Below are positions 35,135 through 44,833 of a stretch of DNA of 64,000 nucleotides, one piece after another; the first letter of the stretch is position 1, and each line of letters begins with the position of its first letter. This DNA is from Pacificimonas pallii (GTDB lineage: Bacteria > Pseudomonadota > Alphaproteobacteria > Sphingomonadales > Sphingomonadaceae), in the NCBI RefSeq assembly GCF_019204005.1, contig NZ_JAGSPA010000003.1, positions 1 through 64,000 on the forward strand, written 5' to 3'. A program made the translations under genes and the position numbers. A model generated the notes under the pieces. That model was not told where the DNA came from. It saw only the letters and a program-made list of their open reading frames with translations, and searched no databases.

Positions 35135-36436
35135 TTACTCCCGAAACGCCCGCTGCTGAAGCCGCGTGATGGGCCGCAGGATATAACTCCCCACGCTGCG
35201 CTTCTCACCGATCAGGCTGACGTCCGCAGTCATGCCGGGTCCGATGGGCAGCTGATTGCCCGCCTTGTCGGTAATTGCTTCCGCATCAGTGGCGACGCGC
35301 ACCTCGTAAAAGCTCTCCCCCGTGCGCTCGTCGAGCGTGGTATCGGGGCTGATCGTTATAACCTTGCCGTCCATGCCGCCATAGACCGTCGGGTCATAAG
35401 CGGTGATGTTCACCTTGGCGTCCTGCCCGATCGCCACCCAGCCAATATCCTTGGTCTGGATCCGGGCCATGATCATCAGCGCATCATCGGTGGGCACCAT
35501 TTCGACGAGCGGCTCGCCCGGCGACACCGAACCGCCCACAGTCGTTTTCAGCACGCGATTGATGCGGCCATCCAGCGGCGCGCGCACGATCGTTCTGTCG
35601 ACACGTCCCTGTAGCGCCGACGTCGTCTGACGCATCGCACCGAACTCGCTTTGTACCGCGGCAAGCTCGTTGGCAGCGCGGGCGCGCCAGTCCTGACGCT
35701 GCTGGTTCAGGCTCGCACGGGCCTCGACAACGCCCGATCGCGCGCGGGTGACACCGGCGCTGGCTGCCGCGACGTCCGATTGCGCCACGGCGGCACGGCT
35801 TTCCGCCTGGATCAGCGACAAACGGGGTTCGATACCGCGCTCGACAAGCGGGCGCAGGATATCAAGCTCCCTGCGGGCCGCATCGGCCGCGCTTTCACGC
35901 GCATTCAGCGCCGCTTCGGCCTCGGCAACGGCGCGCTCGGACTGGTTCACACGCGCAGCAGCGGCGTTGGTGAGACTGGCAAGGTCGGCCATGCGGCTCG
36001 CATAAAGTGCGCGCTCAATTTCCACCTGCCCTTGCAGCGACGGCCCGCCGCCGCCGGGGAATACAGGCCTGCGTCCCGCGACTTCACCCTCAAGTCGCGC
36101 AATTTTCGCACGCAAGGCTTCGACGGAAATGCGGTTGGACCCAAACGCCGCGCCTGTCTCCGTACCATCCAGAGTGATGAGCGGATCACCTTTCTGGACA
36201 ATATCACCGGCGCGCACATGTATCGTGTCGACGATCCCGCCCTCAAGGTTGGAAACGGTCTGCAATTGCTGCGACGGCACGACGCGCCCCTGCCCGCGCA
36301 CGGTCACATCAAGCTCGGTCAGCGCGGCCCAGATCACGAAGATCACCACAACGCCGACGATGACGAACAACAGCCAGTTGGCCGCTGACTTGGGTTTTAC
36401 ACGCGAAACGCGGTCTTCCAGACGATCCGCGGACAT
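35135..36436 (-). CDS. HlyD-family type I secretion adaptor
   Basis: A 433-residue periplasmic adaptor. One transmembrane helix near 19–41 is followed by the lipoyl-like half (GRVVPSQQLQTVSNLEGGIV, VRAGDIVQKGDPLITLD), a long coiled coil rich in Ala/Glu/Arg (about 135–275), and the second half (TIVRAPLDGRINRV, GEPLVEMVP). It links the ABC protein to the outer-membrane channel. Its start overlaps the ABC gene stop by one base. Confidence 0.93.
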   Translation of the reverse strand: MSADRLEDRVSRVKPKSAANWLLFVIVGVVVIFVIWAALTELDVTVRGQGRVVPSQQLQTVSNLEGGIVDTIHVRAGDIVQKGDPLITLDGTETGAAFGSNRISVEALRAKIARLEGEVAGRRPVFPGGGGPSLQGQVEIERALYASRMADLASLTNAAAARVNQSERAVAEAEAALNARESAADAARRELDILRPLVERGIEPRLSLIQAESRAAVAQSDVAAASAGVTRARSGVVEARASLNQQRQDWRARAANELAAVQSEFGAMRQTTSALQGRVDRTIVRAPLDGRINRVLKTTVGGSVSPGEPLVEMVPTDDALMIMARIQTKDIGWVAIGQDAKVNITAYDPTVYGGMDGKVITISPDTTLDERTGESFYEVRVATDAEAITDKAGNQLPIGPGMTADVSLIGEKRSVGSYILRPITRLQQRAFRE

Positions 36437-38274
36437 CAGCTTGTCATCCGCGTTGTGACGAGGCCCTGATCAGCGCCGACCGGTTTTGCCTTCGTCGCGG
36501 CGGCCTGGTTCTGCGCCTCCCGCGCGGAGGCGGCGGCGCCCTGTTTTTGCAGCAATTCCATGACTTTTTCTTTCGGCCCGTCGGCAATCACCTTGCCGCG
36601 GTCCATCAGGATGATGCGGTCGACCAGTTTCAGAAATGGCGGCCGGTGCGTGATGACGATCGTCGTCTTCCCGGCAAGTTCCTTGTCGAGGCGCTGGAGT
36701 ACCTGCGCCTCTGTCTGCGCGTCCATCTGGCTGGACGGTTCGTCGAGGAGAAGCACGCCCGGCGAACCGGCGAGCGCACGCGCGAGACCAATCGACTGGC
36801 GCTGTCCGCCGGACAGTCCTTCGCCGCGATCGGCAAGCCGGCGGTCATAGCCATTGGTGACGTGCTGCATGAAGCCATGCGTCCCCGCCAGCTTCGCCGC
36901 GCGCAGCATTTCCTCGTCGTCGATACCCGCCCGGCCGAGCGTGATATTGTCCCGCACCGTGCCGGACAACAGCACGGTTTCCTGCATTGTCGAGCCGATT
37001 TTCATCCGCAGCGTCTCCGGATCGATCTGGCGCACATCAAGGCCGTCGATCAGGACGGTTCCGTCCTCGGGTTCGTACAGGCCCAGCACAAGCTTGGCGA
37101 TGGTCGACTTGCCCGAACCGACCCGGCCAAGAACAGCGACATGCTCGCCCTGCCTGATCGAGAAACTGACAGCATCCAGCGCCTTGTCCGCGGTATCCGG
37201 ATATTTGAAACTGACATTGCGAAACTCGATTTCACCCTTGGGGTTGGCCAGTTTCAGCGCTTCACCAGCCGGCCCCTCCCGCGGCGTATTCATCAGGCCG
37301 TTGATCTGGCGATAGGCGGCGCGTGTCGTCGTCAGGCGGGACAGCAGGTTCGCGATCTGCGCCAATGGCGCAACCGCACGGCCCGCCAGAATTGAACAGG
37401 CGATCAAACCGCCCATGGAGAGACTGTTGCTGGCGATCTGGCCCACGCCAACAATGACAACGCCCGCATAGCTGATCATCTGCGCTGACTGGCTGAGGGT
37501 CACGCCGATATTGGCGATCAGCCGCTGCCGCAGCGAGGTATCGGCATGCTCGTCAAGCGCGTCCGCCCAGCGGCCACTGAGCATGTTGCCCGCGCCCGCG
37601 ACCTTCACCGTTTCCAGCCCGCCGATGGTTTCCACCAGAACGGTCTGCTTCAGCAGGCCCTGTCCCATGCCCTTCGCGCTGAGGCGGTCCATCGCCGGAT
37701 GCGTCAGATAACCAACAAGGATCACCAGCGGCACCATGGCCGCGGGGATGAAAACGACCGGCCCGCCAATAACGGCAATCACCGCCAGCGTCAGAAAGAT
37801 GAAGGGGACATCGACAATCGCCGTCACCGTCGCGCTGGCGAAGAAATCGCGCAGCGTCTCAAGCTCCCGCAGCAGACCCGCCAAGGCGCCCGTCGATCCG
37901 CGTTTCGCATCGAGACGCACGCTCAGCAACTGCCTGAAAACCCGTCCGCCAATATCACGGTCAATGCTCGCCCCGGCCAGGTCGGTGAAATACCCGCGCA
38001 GCATCTTCAGGACGAAATCGAAAAAGATGACGATGCCAAGGCCGATGGACAGCGCAATCAGCGATTCCACCGCATTGTTCGGCACGACGCGGTCATAGAC
38101 CACCATGGTGAACAGACTGGAGGCGAGCGCAAAAATATTAATGAACAGAGCCGCCAGGGCGACCTTGTAATAAACTGGCCGGTTTTCCCGAATCGGATCC
38201 ATCAACCAGGCGGCAAAGCGTGGCGGCTTTCCCTTGAATTCCATCTCGCGCGTTTGCGCGCCCATCGTCTTCAC
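36436..38274 (-). CDS. Type I secretion ABC transporter (permease/ATPase)
   Basis: A 612-residue exporter with about six transmembrane helices (45–335) and an ATPase domain: Walker A GRVGSGKSTI, Q-loop MQETVLLSG, signature LSGGQRQSIGLARAL, Walker B VLLLDEPSSQMD and H-loop ITHRPPF. No N-terminal C39 peptidase domain, so it should be of the LapB/PrtD type for repeat-rich proteins such as adhesins. The start is GTG, overlapping the tolC-like stop (GTGA), or an ATG three codons in. No substrate gene is evident here. Confidence 0.93.
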   Translation of the reverse strand: MKTMGAQTREMEFKGKPPRFAAWLMDPIRENRPVYYKVALAALFINIFALASSLFTMVVYDRVVPNNAVESLIALSIGLGIVIFFDFVLKMLRGYFTDLAGASIDRDIGGRVFRQLLSVRLDAKRGSTGALAGLLRELETLRDFFASATVTAIVDVPFIFLTLAVIAVIGGPVVFIPAAMVPLVILVGYLTHPAMDRLSAKGMGQGLLKQTVLVETIGGLETVKVAGAGNMLSGRWADALDEHADTSLRQRLIANIGVTLSQSAQMISYAGVVIVGVGQIASNSLSMGGLIACSILAGRAVAPLAQIANLLSRLTTTRAAYRQINGLMNTPREGPAGEALKLANPKGEIEFRNVSFKYPDTADKALDAVSFSIRQGEHVAVLGRVGSGKSTIAKLVLGLYEPEDGTVLIDGLDVRQIDPETLRMKIGSTMQETVLLSGTVRDNITLGRAGIDDEEMLRAAKLAGTHGFMQHVTNGYDRRLADRGEGLSGGQRQSIGLARALAGSPGVLLLDEPSSQMDAQTEAQVLQRLDKELAGKTTIVITHRPPFLKLVDRIILMDRGKVIADGPKEKVMELLQKQGAAASAREAQNQAAATKAKPVGADQGLVTTRMTS

Positions 38275-39665
38275 TGCAAATTCCCCTGGGCATCGACACC
38301 GAGCGCGTCGAGCAAACGACCGGTCCTTGCGAGTAGCACATAATGCGCCGCGTCACGCTCGGTCAGCGCCTGAATATAACGGCCCGCGACCGAAAAAAAA
38401 TTATCTTCGGCCTGTAGCACATCAAACAGATCACCGCGTGCGAATGCGAACCGTTCGGCAATGACATCACGTGTTCTGCGACTCGCGACATAATTTGTTT
38501 CCAAAGCAGCCAGCTGTGCCTCAAGCGCATCAACATCTGCCCAGGCGATGGCCGCTTCTCTTGCGGCTTCCTCCTCGACGGCGTCCGCGCGCGCGCGCTG
38601 GGCCAAAGCGCGCGCCTTTTCCGCATCCGCACGGGCGAAATTCCCGGCGAAGAACCGCTGCCGCAGGTTTACCGTCGCCCTGACATCATAGTCGGCACCC
38701 GCATCATTATCGAACACGCCGTAGCGTCCACCCTCTATTCCGGCAGAAACTGTCGGCAGATTGGATTTGCCAACGGCCCGGCTGTCGTCCCGACTCGCTT
38801 CGGCCTCTTCACGAGCGGCCTCCACCCCCGGCGCATTGCGGCCAAGGAACTGCGCCATATCCTTCGTGATCGACGGCACGTCCGGCGTGGGCGCACGGCG
38901 CGTCCCGGCGGGCGGCGGTGTCCCGATCAGTTCGGTGTAGCGCGCTTCGGCATTGGCGACGAGGCGGCGATATTGCGCCAGACTGGCCCCCGTGGACGCC
39001 AGCGAGGAATCCACGCGCGCCAGATCACCTTCGGCATTCACGCCCTGTTCGATGCGCTCCTCAATGGCATTGCGAAATCCCTGCTGGTTCAGCAGGAATC
39101 CCTCCGACAGCGTCACGAGCGCGCGATAGGCAAAAACATCATACCATGCCGATACCGCGGCCAACGCCGTCCGCTCAGCCGTCGCATCGGTTTCAAGTGC
39201 CGCCGCGGTCAACCGGTGCTTCGCCGCCTCGATCCGCGCCGACGACGCACCGAAGTCCAGAATTGTCTGCTGTACCGAGAAGGTCGCGTCCAGCCGCCCA
39301 CGTGAACGCGCACGCTCGACCAGATTATCGGGATCATTACTGAAATTCCGCGCGAGGCTTTGTCGGCCGGAAACGCCGATTTCCACGTCGGGGATCAGAC
39401 CCATTCTCGCCGCGCGGCGATTCGCCTTCGCCTCCGCCAGATACGCCTCAGCCTCGGCGACACGTGGATTGCGCGCGATTGCCGATGCGATGACGGTCCG
39501 AAATGCAACCTTTTCCTCTTCTTCACGGGACAGTTCGATGAGCGGATCGTTTTCCGCGGTGATTGCCATTGGATCGCCGGACGCGACCGGCAATTCCGCG
39601 CGTGCCCAGACATGAGATGCGAAAAGCAGAAGGGATGCCGCGCATAACAGCTTGCGATAGGGCAT
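38271..39665 (-). CDS. TolC-family outer-membrane channel
   Basis: A 464-residue outer-membrane efflux protein from the ATG that begins a signal peptide (MPYRKLLCAASLLLFASHVWA). A TTG seven codons upstream is less likely. Two repeats of long helices and strands typical of TolC are visible (NPRVAEAEAYLAEAKANRRAAR; RQRFFAGNFARADAEKARAL). It is the first gene of the tolC–ABC–hlyD–kdsB–kdsA string. Confidence 0.92.
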   Translation of the reverse strand: MPYRKLLCAASLLLFASHVWARAELPVASGDPMAITAENDPLIELSREEEEKVAFRTVIASAIARNPRVAEAEAYLAEAKANRRAARMGLIPDVEIGVSGRQSLARNFSNDPDNLVERARSRGRLDATFSVQQTILDFGASSARIEAAKHRLTAAALETDATAERTALAAVSAWYDVFAYRALVTLSEGFLLNQQGFRNAIEERIEQGVNAEGDLARVDSSLASTGASLAQYRRLVANAEARYTELIGTPPPAGTRRAPTPDVPSITKDMAQFLGRNAPGVEAAREEAEASRDDSRAVGKSNLPTVSAGIEGGRYGVFDNDAGADYDVRATVNLRQRFFAGNFARADAEKARALAQRARADAVEEEAAREAAIAWADVDALEAQLAALETNYVASRRTRDVIAERFAFARGDLFDVLQAEDNFFSVAGRYIQALTERDAAHYVLLARTGRLLDALGVDAQGNLQ

Positions 39666-39762
39666 GATGTGTCTCGGGATCCTCAATCAGGCAAAATATC
39701 GTCGCCGGCCGCATTGCCTTACTCCAGCGAACGTCCGGCAACAAATCCCTCACACATGATGG

Positions 39763-40098
39763 TTAATTTTTTCGCAACACAGATAGCCAGTGACGGGCGG
39801 CAGGCTGCCCTCTGGCTTCGGCAAGACGAGCAATGTCGTCGGTAAACGCAAGGCCGGCAACGCCATTTTCGCACCAGATGACGATCGCGGGACGCCTGCC
39901 CATGCGAACACTCGTATAAACCAGGTCTTCGGCTTCGCTTAAGGCAAGGGCGGTTTCGACGCACACGCCGGTTTGGGACACGTCGATAACACGGGCATTG
40001 CTCGGCTTACCGTCGCGGATGAGAGCGGCCAGATGATTGGCATCGGCGCGTGGCTGGGCACGCGGTTCATCGGTCGGACGAAAAGTGACGTTCGTCAT
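39763..40098 (-). CDS. PilZ domain protein
   Basis: A 111-residue protein consisting of a single PilZ-like domain. It has Arg residues in the N-terminal loop (PRAQPRAD) and the DxSxxG motif in ARVIDVSQTGVCVET, which together bind cyclic di-GMP in this family, though the RxxxR spacing is not certain. It may couple c-di-GMP to surface polysaccharide or adhesin export nearby. Confidence 0.75.
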   Translation of the reverse strand: MTNVTFRPTDEPRAQPRADANHLAALIRDGKPSNARVIDVSQTGVCVETALALSEAEDLVYTSVRMGRRPAIVIWCENGVAGLAFTDDIARLAEARGQPAARHWLSVLRKN

Positions 40099-40508
40099 AG
40101 CGGCCAGGCTACAGCCGGGGCGTCAAGTGAGAACCGGGGAAGGCCGGTGGCCGCAGATAGACGGCCGGGACGCCGACTAGCAGAAATGAAAGCGGATTCC
40201 CGAATGTCCTCAGCACATTTTCCTCCATAATACATTTCAGCCCAGCCAATGTCATCCGTACCACCCAGCCTGGTCCGCCCAGCACTCACCTGCTCGTCAC
40301 CGCGATGGTTGCGACGCCCTGGCGCACCGACTGCCGCTTACCAATGTTGCGCAATGCCTTGCGCAGCAGCACCGGCGGCCATGTGCGTGCGATATATCGA
40401 CCGATAATCCTTCAATTTGCTTATCGCCGTAGTTCCCATCTCCTGACACCGGTCATGCCGGGCGCTGCCGCATCGCTTCGCGATGGACAGCACCGCCCCG
40501 TTTCCGGC
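40099..40508. other. Intergenic region between pilZ and epimerase genes
   Basis: About 410 bases without a convincing gene. The right end contains one arm of an inverted repeat (40451–40514). The reading frame of the downstream epimerase is open through much of this interval, but the sequence there lacks protein character. Confidence 0.5.
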
Positions 40509-40514
40509 ATGACC
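40451..40514. repeat. Inverted repeat at the start of the epimerase gene
   Basis: Arms GGTCATGCCGG (40451–40461) and CCGGCATGACC (40504–40514) are perfect inverted copies around 42 bases that contain a second hairpin (CATCGC-TTC-GCGATG). The right arm includes an ATG usable as start of the next gene. It resembles a REP-type unit and could affect translation. Confidence 0.65.
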
Positions 40515-41507
40515 GCCACCATGCCACAGCCCATCCTTTCCGTTCGCATAGAGCGTTTCCCGACCGACGGCGCATTCACGATTTCGCGCGGTGCCAAGAC
40601 CCATGTGGACGTCGTGGTCGCTGAAATCACCATCGGGAATATCGTCGGCCGCGGTGAAGCCACGCCCATTTATTATCGCGGCGAGACCGCCGAGGGCGTC
40701 GCGACCGACCTGTTTCAGCTGGCAACCGCTGTCGCAGGCGGGATCACGCGGGAAGACCTGCTGAAAACACTGCCCGCAGGCGCCGCGCGCAACGCGCTCG
40801 ATGCGGCACTGTGGGATACCGAGGCAAAGCTGACCGGCCGCCGCGTCTGGGAGCGCATCGGCCTCCCGAAACCTGCGCCGATCCTGACTGCCTATACAAT
40901 CAGTGTCGGCGAACCCGAAGTCATGGCCGCCGCGGCGCGCATGGCGTCGGCCCGCGAACTCCTGAAAGTCAAAATGGCCGGCGAAGGCGATGAGGAGCGC
41001 ATCGCCGCCGTCCGCGCCGCCGCGCCGCACACTCGTCTCATCGTCGATGCGAATGAGGCATGGGGTGATCTTGATATCGAAAGAATGGCGGCGGCGCTGG
41101 CCGTCCACCGCGTCGAACTCATCGAACAGCCGCTGCCAGCGGGCCGCGACGCCGAACTGGAACATGTGCGCGCCGCCGTGCCCTTTTGCGCCGATGAGAG
41201 CGTGCATGACCTCGCCAGCCTCGATAGCTGTCTTGGCCATTATGACTTCATCAACGTCAAGCTCGACAAATCAGGCGGCCTGACGGAAGCGTTGCGGCTG
41301 ATCGAGGCGGCGCGCGCGGCTGGCATCGGCATTATGACAGGGTGCATGCTGTCGACGTCCCTTGGCATCGCACCCGCCTTCTACGCCGCCATGCAGGGCC
41401 AGTTCGCCGACCTCGACGGACCGCTCCTGCTGGCGAGAGATCGTCAACACGCGCTCACTTTCGAAGGATCGGACGTGCTGCCACCGACGGCGGAGCTATG
41501 GGGCTAG
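40509..41507 (+). CDS. dgcA: Enolase-superfamily racemase/epimerase (DgcA / Ala-Glu epimerase type)
   Basis: A 332-residue protein of the muconate-lactonising subgroup. Catalytic and metal residues are visible: the KxK motif in LLKVKMAG, metal ligands in VDANEAW, ELIEQPLP and FCADESVHD, and the second Lys in NVKLDKSGG. These match L-Ala-D/L-Glu epimerases and the N-acetyl-D-glutamate racemase DgcA. An ATG four codons in (40521) is an alternative start, since the first ATG lies in an inverted repeat arm. It may act in murein peptide recycling. Confidence 0.85.
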   Translation: MTATMPQPILSVRIERFPTDGAFTISRGAKTHVDVVVAEITIGNIVGRGEATPIYYRGETAEGVATDLFQLATAVAGGITREDLLKTLPAGAARNALDAALWDTEAKLTGRRVWERIGLPKPAPILTAYTISVGEPEVMAAAARMASARELLKVKMAGEGDEERIAAVRAAAPHTRLIVDANEAWGDLDIERMAAALAVHRVELIEQPLPAGRDAELEHVRAAVPFCADESVHDLASLDSCLGHYDFINVKLDKSGGLTEALRLIEAARAAGIGIMTGCMLSTSLGIAPAFYAAMQGQFADLDGPLLLARDRQHALTFEGSDVLPPTAELWG

Positions 41508-41525
41508 CCTGTTCATCGAACTGTC

Positions 41526-41600
41526 TGGCTGGGGCGGCAGGATTCGAACCTGCGAATGGCGGCATCAAAAGCCGCTGCCTTACCACTTGGCGACGCCCCA
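41526..41600 (-). tRNA. tRNA-Gln (TTG)
   Basis: On the minus strand: acceptor TGGGGCG pairs with CGCCCCA, D arm GCCAAGTGGTAAGGC, anticodon stem GCGGC/GCCGC with loop TTTTGAT giving TTG, T arm AGGTTCGAATCCT, discriminator G, and an encoded CCA. Confidence 0.95.
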
Positions 41601-41744
41601 ACATCTGACATGCCCGAATCCCGCTACGGCAGGGATTTGGAAGGGCGCATGTAATAGAAGCGTTCGCAGATGCAAAGGGCGGGTTGCCGCATGGCCGCGT
41701 GGCCGCTACCTCGCACCCGCGATTAACTTTGGAGAATGCAGCGC

Positions 41745-42746
41745 ATGACCTATCTGGTAACCGGAGCCGCAGGGTTCATCGGCTATCACCTGTCCGACCG
41801 GCTTTTGTCGCGCGGCGAGACTGTCGTGGGCATCGACAATGTGAACGATTATTATTCCACGAAGTTGAAACGTGACCGCATTGCCGACCTGCAGCGCCGC
41901 CACAATGGCTTCACCTTTCTTGAAGTCGATTTCGCCGACCAGGACGCGCTCACAGAAGCGCTGAAGGGGCATAAGCCAACGCACGTGGCCCATCTGGGTG
42001 CGCAGGCCGGGGTCCGCTATTCCATAGAAAATCCGCACGCCTATGTGCAGTCGAATCTGGTTGGACATATCAACCTTTTGGAATATTGCCGTCATTCCGA
42101 CAGCGTGGAGAATCTGGTCTACGCTTCGTCCTCTTCGGTTTATGGCAGCAATACCAACCTGCCCTTCAGTGTCGATGACCGTGTCGACCGGCCCATCAGC
42201 CTTTATGCCGCGACGAAGAAGGCAGATGAGCTGATGAGCGAAACCTATTCGCATCTGTACCGCCTGCCCCAAACGGGCCTGCGCTTTTTCACCGTATACG
42301 GTCCCTGGGGACGCCCCGACATGGCCATGTGGCTGTTCACAAAGGCCATTCTGGAAGGCAGGCCGATCAATGTCTTCGGCGAGGGCAATATGCAGCGCGA
42401 CTTCACCTATATTGACGACATCGTCTCCGGTGTCGTTGCATGCCTCGACAATACGCCGCCCGATGATGGCCAGCCGAAGGCGGGGGGCTCGGTTAACCCG
42501 CATCGACTGTACAATATCGGCAATCACCGTTCCGAAGAACTTGGCCACATGATCTCGCTGATCGAGAAGGCTGTCGGCAAGGAAGCCGAGAAGATCATGA
42601 TGCCGATGCAGCCTGGCGACGTGCGCGCGACCTATGCCGATATCGACGCGATCTCGGGCGATCTTGGCTACGAACCGACCACGACCATAGACGAGGGCGT
42701 CCCCAGGTTCGTCGACTGGTACATGCGTTATCACGGTCTGAGATGA
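41745..42746 (+). CDS. UDP-glucuronate epimerase-like NAD-dependent epimerase
   Basis: Extended short-chain dehydrogenase of 333 residues. It has the NAD-binding GAAGFIGYHL, the motif DNVNDYYSTKLKRDRI typical of UDP-glucuronate 4-epimerases, the catalytic Ser region YASSSSVYG, YAATKK (Tyr-x3-Lys) and FFTVYGPWGRPDMA. The ATG at 41745 is preferred to one nine bases earlier, which is too close to the GGAG site. It overlaps the next gene by four bases. It probably makes UDP-galacturonate or a similar precursor for the polysaccharide made by neighbouring genes. Confidence 0.9.
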   Translation: MTYLVTGAAGFIGYHLSDRLLSRGETVVGIDNVNDYYSTKLKRDRIADLQRRHNGFTFLEVDFADQDALTEALKGHKPTHVAHLGAQAGVRYSIENPHAYVQSNLVGHINLLEYCRHSDSVENLVYASSSSVYGSNTNLPFSVDDRVDRPISLYAATKKADELMSETYSHLYRLPQTGLRFFTVYGPWGRPDMAMWLFTKAILEGRPINVFGEGNMQRDFTYIDDIVSGVVACLDNTPPDDGQPKAGGSVNPHRLYNIGNHRSEELGHMISLIEKAVGKEAEKIMMPMQPGDVRATYADIDAISGDLGYEPTTTIDEGVPRFVDWYMRYHGLR

Positions 42747-43480
42747 ACTATTTGCTGTGGGGCATATTCGGACCGGCGGGATGGCCCGTCTGGTGCTTCA
42801 TGGCGGGAACATATGCGCTGTTTACGTGGCGCGAGCGTCTGGCAAAATTTCTGACGGGTCTTGGAACACTGCTCGCCATCGGCCTGCTGTTCCTGCCGAC
42901 GGGGCCTTATCTGGTGCTTTCGCTGGAAGAGCAGTTTGCGTGGGAGCTGCCGGAACAGGCACCCGACAATATCCTGATGCTGACTGGCGGGGAACATATT
43001 CGTGCGTCGGCTCGAACCGGCCGCGTCGAGACCGGCTTTCACGGCGACCGGCTGTCCGCCACGCTCGAACTGGCGAAGATGTATCCGGGTGCGAAAATCT
43101 GGGTGGCCGGGTTCGGCGAAGACGGGGTTCACCCTGCCAGCGATACCGATATCACGTCACGCTACTGGCAGATCGGCGGCGTCCCGGCAGACCGGATTAC
43201 CGAGGTTGAGGGCACCGGCGACACCTGTCAGAATCTCACCGGCTATTCAGCGCAGGAACCGACAGGCAGCACGCTTCTCGTGACATCCGGTTTCCACATG
43301 CCAAGATCAATGGCATGCGCGGCCGCCGCGGGCATGGACGTCATTCCCTACCCTGTTGATGCGCAGACGGGGCTGCCGATCCGGTGGGCGCCGAATATTG
43401 CGAACAACGCCTATCAGTTGAGCATTGGCGTGCACGAATATGTCGGTCTGCTCTGGTACCGGCTGCGCGGCAGGCTTTAG
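42743..43480 (+). CDS. YdcF/ElyC-type DUF218 membrane protein
   Basis: A 245-residue protein with two N-terminal transmembrane helices (about 5–25 and 33–55) and a DUF218 domain: DNILMLTGGEHIRAS, GAKIWVAGFGED, ADRITEVEGTGDTCQNL and TLLVTSGFHMPRSMACAAAAGM. ElyC, SanA and YdcF relatives act in envelope integrity. Its ATGA overlap with the epimerase gene suggests a shared role in surface polysaccharide. Confidence 0.88.
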   Translation: MNYLLWGIFGPAGWPVWCFMAGTYALFTWRERLAKFLTGLGTLLAIGLLFLPTGPYLVLSLEEQFAWELPEQAPDNILMLTGGEHIRASARTGRVETGFHGDRLSATLELAKMYPGAKIWVAGFGEDGVHPASDTDITSRYWQIGGVPADRITEVEGTGDTCQNLTGYSAQEPTGSTLLVTSGFHMPRSMACAAAAGMDVIPYPVDAQTGLPIRWAPNIANNAYQLSIGVHEYVGLLWYRLRGRL

Positions 43481-43499
43481 CGTTTTTTCCTACGCACCC

Positions 43500-44783
43500 T
43501 CAGAGCTGCCAGCGGCGGAAGTCGCCCTGAATATCGCGTTCACGCCATGCCCCCTTGATATCGGCCAGCAGGCCGCCTGGTTTCACCAGGTCGTTGAGCT
43601 TGGCGTCGTCCAAATTGACATATTCGTCATGGGCAACAGCCATGACAACAGCGTCATATTTTCGTCCATCAAGCGCGCCTGAGTCCAGCGTCAGGCCATA
43701 TTCCTCTTCCGCCTCCGCTGGATCAGCCAGCGGATCGTGTACCGTTACATTGTGACCCAGCCACTTCAGCCGGTCGATCACGTCGACGACTTTCGAGTTT
43801 CTGAGATCCGGCACGCCTTCCTTGAAGGTTAGCCCAAGGACAAGAACATTCCCTGCCTTCAGCAAATGATCATGAACGCGGTCGGCGACGAAAGCGCCCA
43901 TACCATCGTTGATGGATCGTCCCGCAAGAATAACGCGCGGGAGATGACCGAGTTGCTGTGCCTTATAGCTTAGATAATAAGGGTCGACGCCGATGCAGTG
44001 ACCGCCGACCAGGCCCGGCGAGAACTTCAGAAAGTTCCACTTCGTCCCCGCAGCATCCAGCACATCATGCACAGACAAGTCCATCTTTTGAAAGATGACC
44101 GCGATCTCGTTCATGAACGCGATGTTGATATCGCGCTGGGCGTTCTCGATGACCTTCGCGGCTTCCGCTGCCTTGATCGAGGCGGCCAGGAAGGTACCGC
44201 CAGACGTGACCTGACCATACATTTCACACAGCATATTGCCGATCTCCGCATTCTCGCCGGAGACGACCTTCATAATCTTGTCGACGGTATGCACCTTGTC
44301 GCCCGGATTGATACGTTCGGGTGAGTAGCCAAGGAAAAAATGCGTCCCCTGTTTCAACCCTGAAACGTCCTCGATCAGCGGACCGCAAATTTCCTCGGTA
44401 ACGCCGGGATACACCGTGCTCTCGTACACAATCGTGCGGACCTTCCGGTCATCAAGCACACCGGCGAGGGCCCGCGTGGCGCCGCGGACCGGGCCGAGAT
44501 CCGGCTGATTCGCGGCATCGACCGGGGTCGGCACGGTGACGATCAGAATGTCTGCATCAGCCGCGTCCGACATGCTTTCCGAATAGGCCAGCTTGCTCGC
44601 CTGCAGGGGGCCATCGGCAACCTCACCGGTCGAATCGTGGCCCCCCTTCAGCGCAGCCACCCGCGCGGCGTTCACGTCAATTCCGATCGTATCGAAGTGC
44701 TTCGCCAGCTGCACGGCGAGCGGAAGACCGACATAGCCGAGGCCAATCACGGCGATTTTTGATTCCGGCGACAGCTTGGTCAC
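43500..44783 (-). CDS. UDP-N-acetylhexosamine dehydrogenase (TviB/VipA type)
   Basis: Nucleotide-sugar dehydrogenase of 427 residues. The NAD-binding part has IAVIGLGYVGLPLAVQLA; the middle has VYESTVYPGVTEEIC and FFLGYSPERINPGD; the catalytic Cys lies in GLVGGHCIGVDPYYL. The length and STVYPGVTEE motif favour the Vi-antigen TviB/VipA branch, which oxidises UDP-GlcNAc or UDP-GalNAc to the uronic acid. The start is GTG. It is convergent with the YdcF gene and just downstream of the SLBB export gene. Confidence 0.9.
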   Translation of the reverse strand: MTKLSPESKIAVIGLGYVGLPLAVQLAKHFDTIGIDVNAARVAALKGGHDSTGEVADGPLQASKLAYSESMSDAADADILIVTVPTPVDAANQPDLGPVRGATRALAGVLDDRKVRTIVYESTVYPGVTEEICGPLIEDVSGLKQGTHFFLGYSPERINPGDKVHTVDKIMKVVSGENAEIGNMLCEMYGQVTSGGTFLAASIKAAEAAKVIENAQRDINIAFMNEIAVIFQKMDLSVHDVLDAAGTKWNFLKFSPGLVGGHCIGVDPYYLSYKAQQLGHLPRVILAGRSINDGMGAFVADRVHDHLLKAGNVLVLGLTFKEGVPDLRNSKVVDVIDRLKWLGHNVTVHDPLADPAEAEEEYGLTLDSGALDGRKYDAVVMAVAHDEYVNLDDAKLNDLVKPGGLLADIKGAWRERDIQGDFRRWQL

Positions 44784-44833
44784 GGGGGGTGTCCTTTCAG
44801 GTTGATTCGCTAAGCCGCTTAGGCAGAAAAAGT

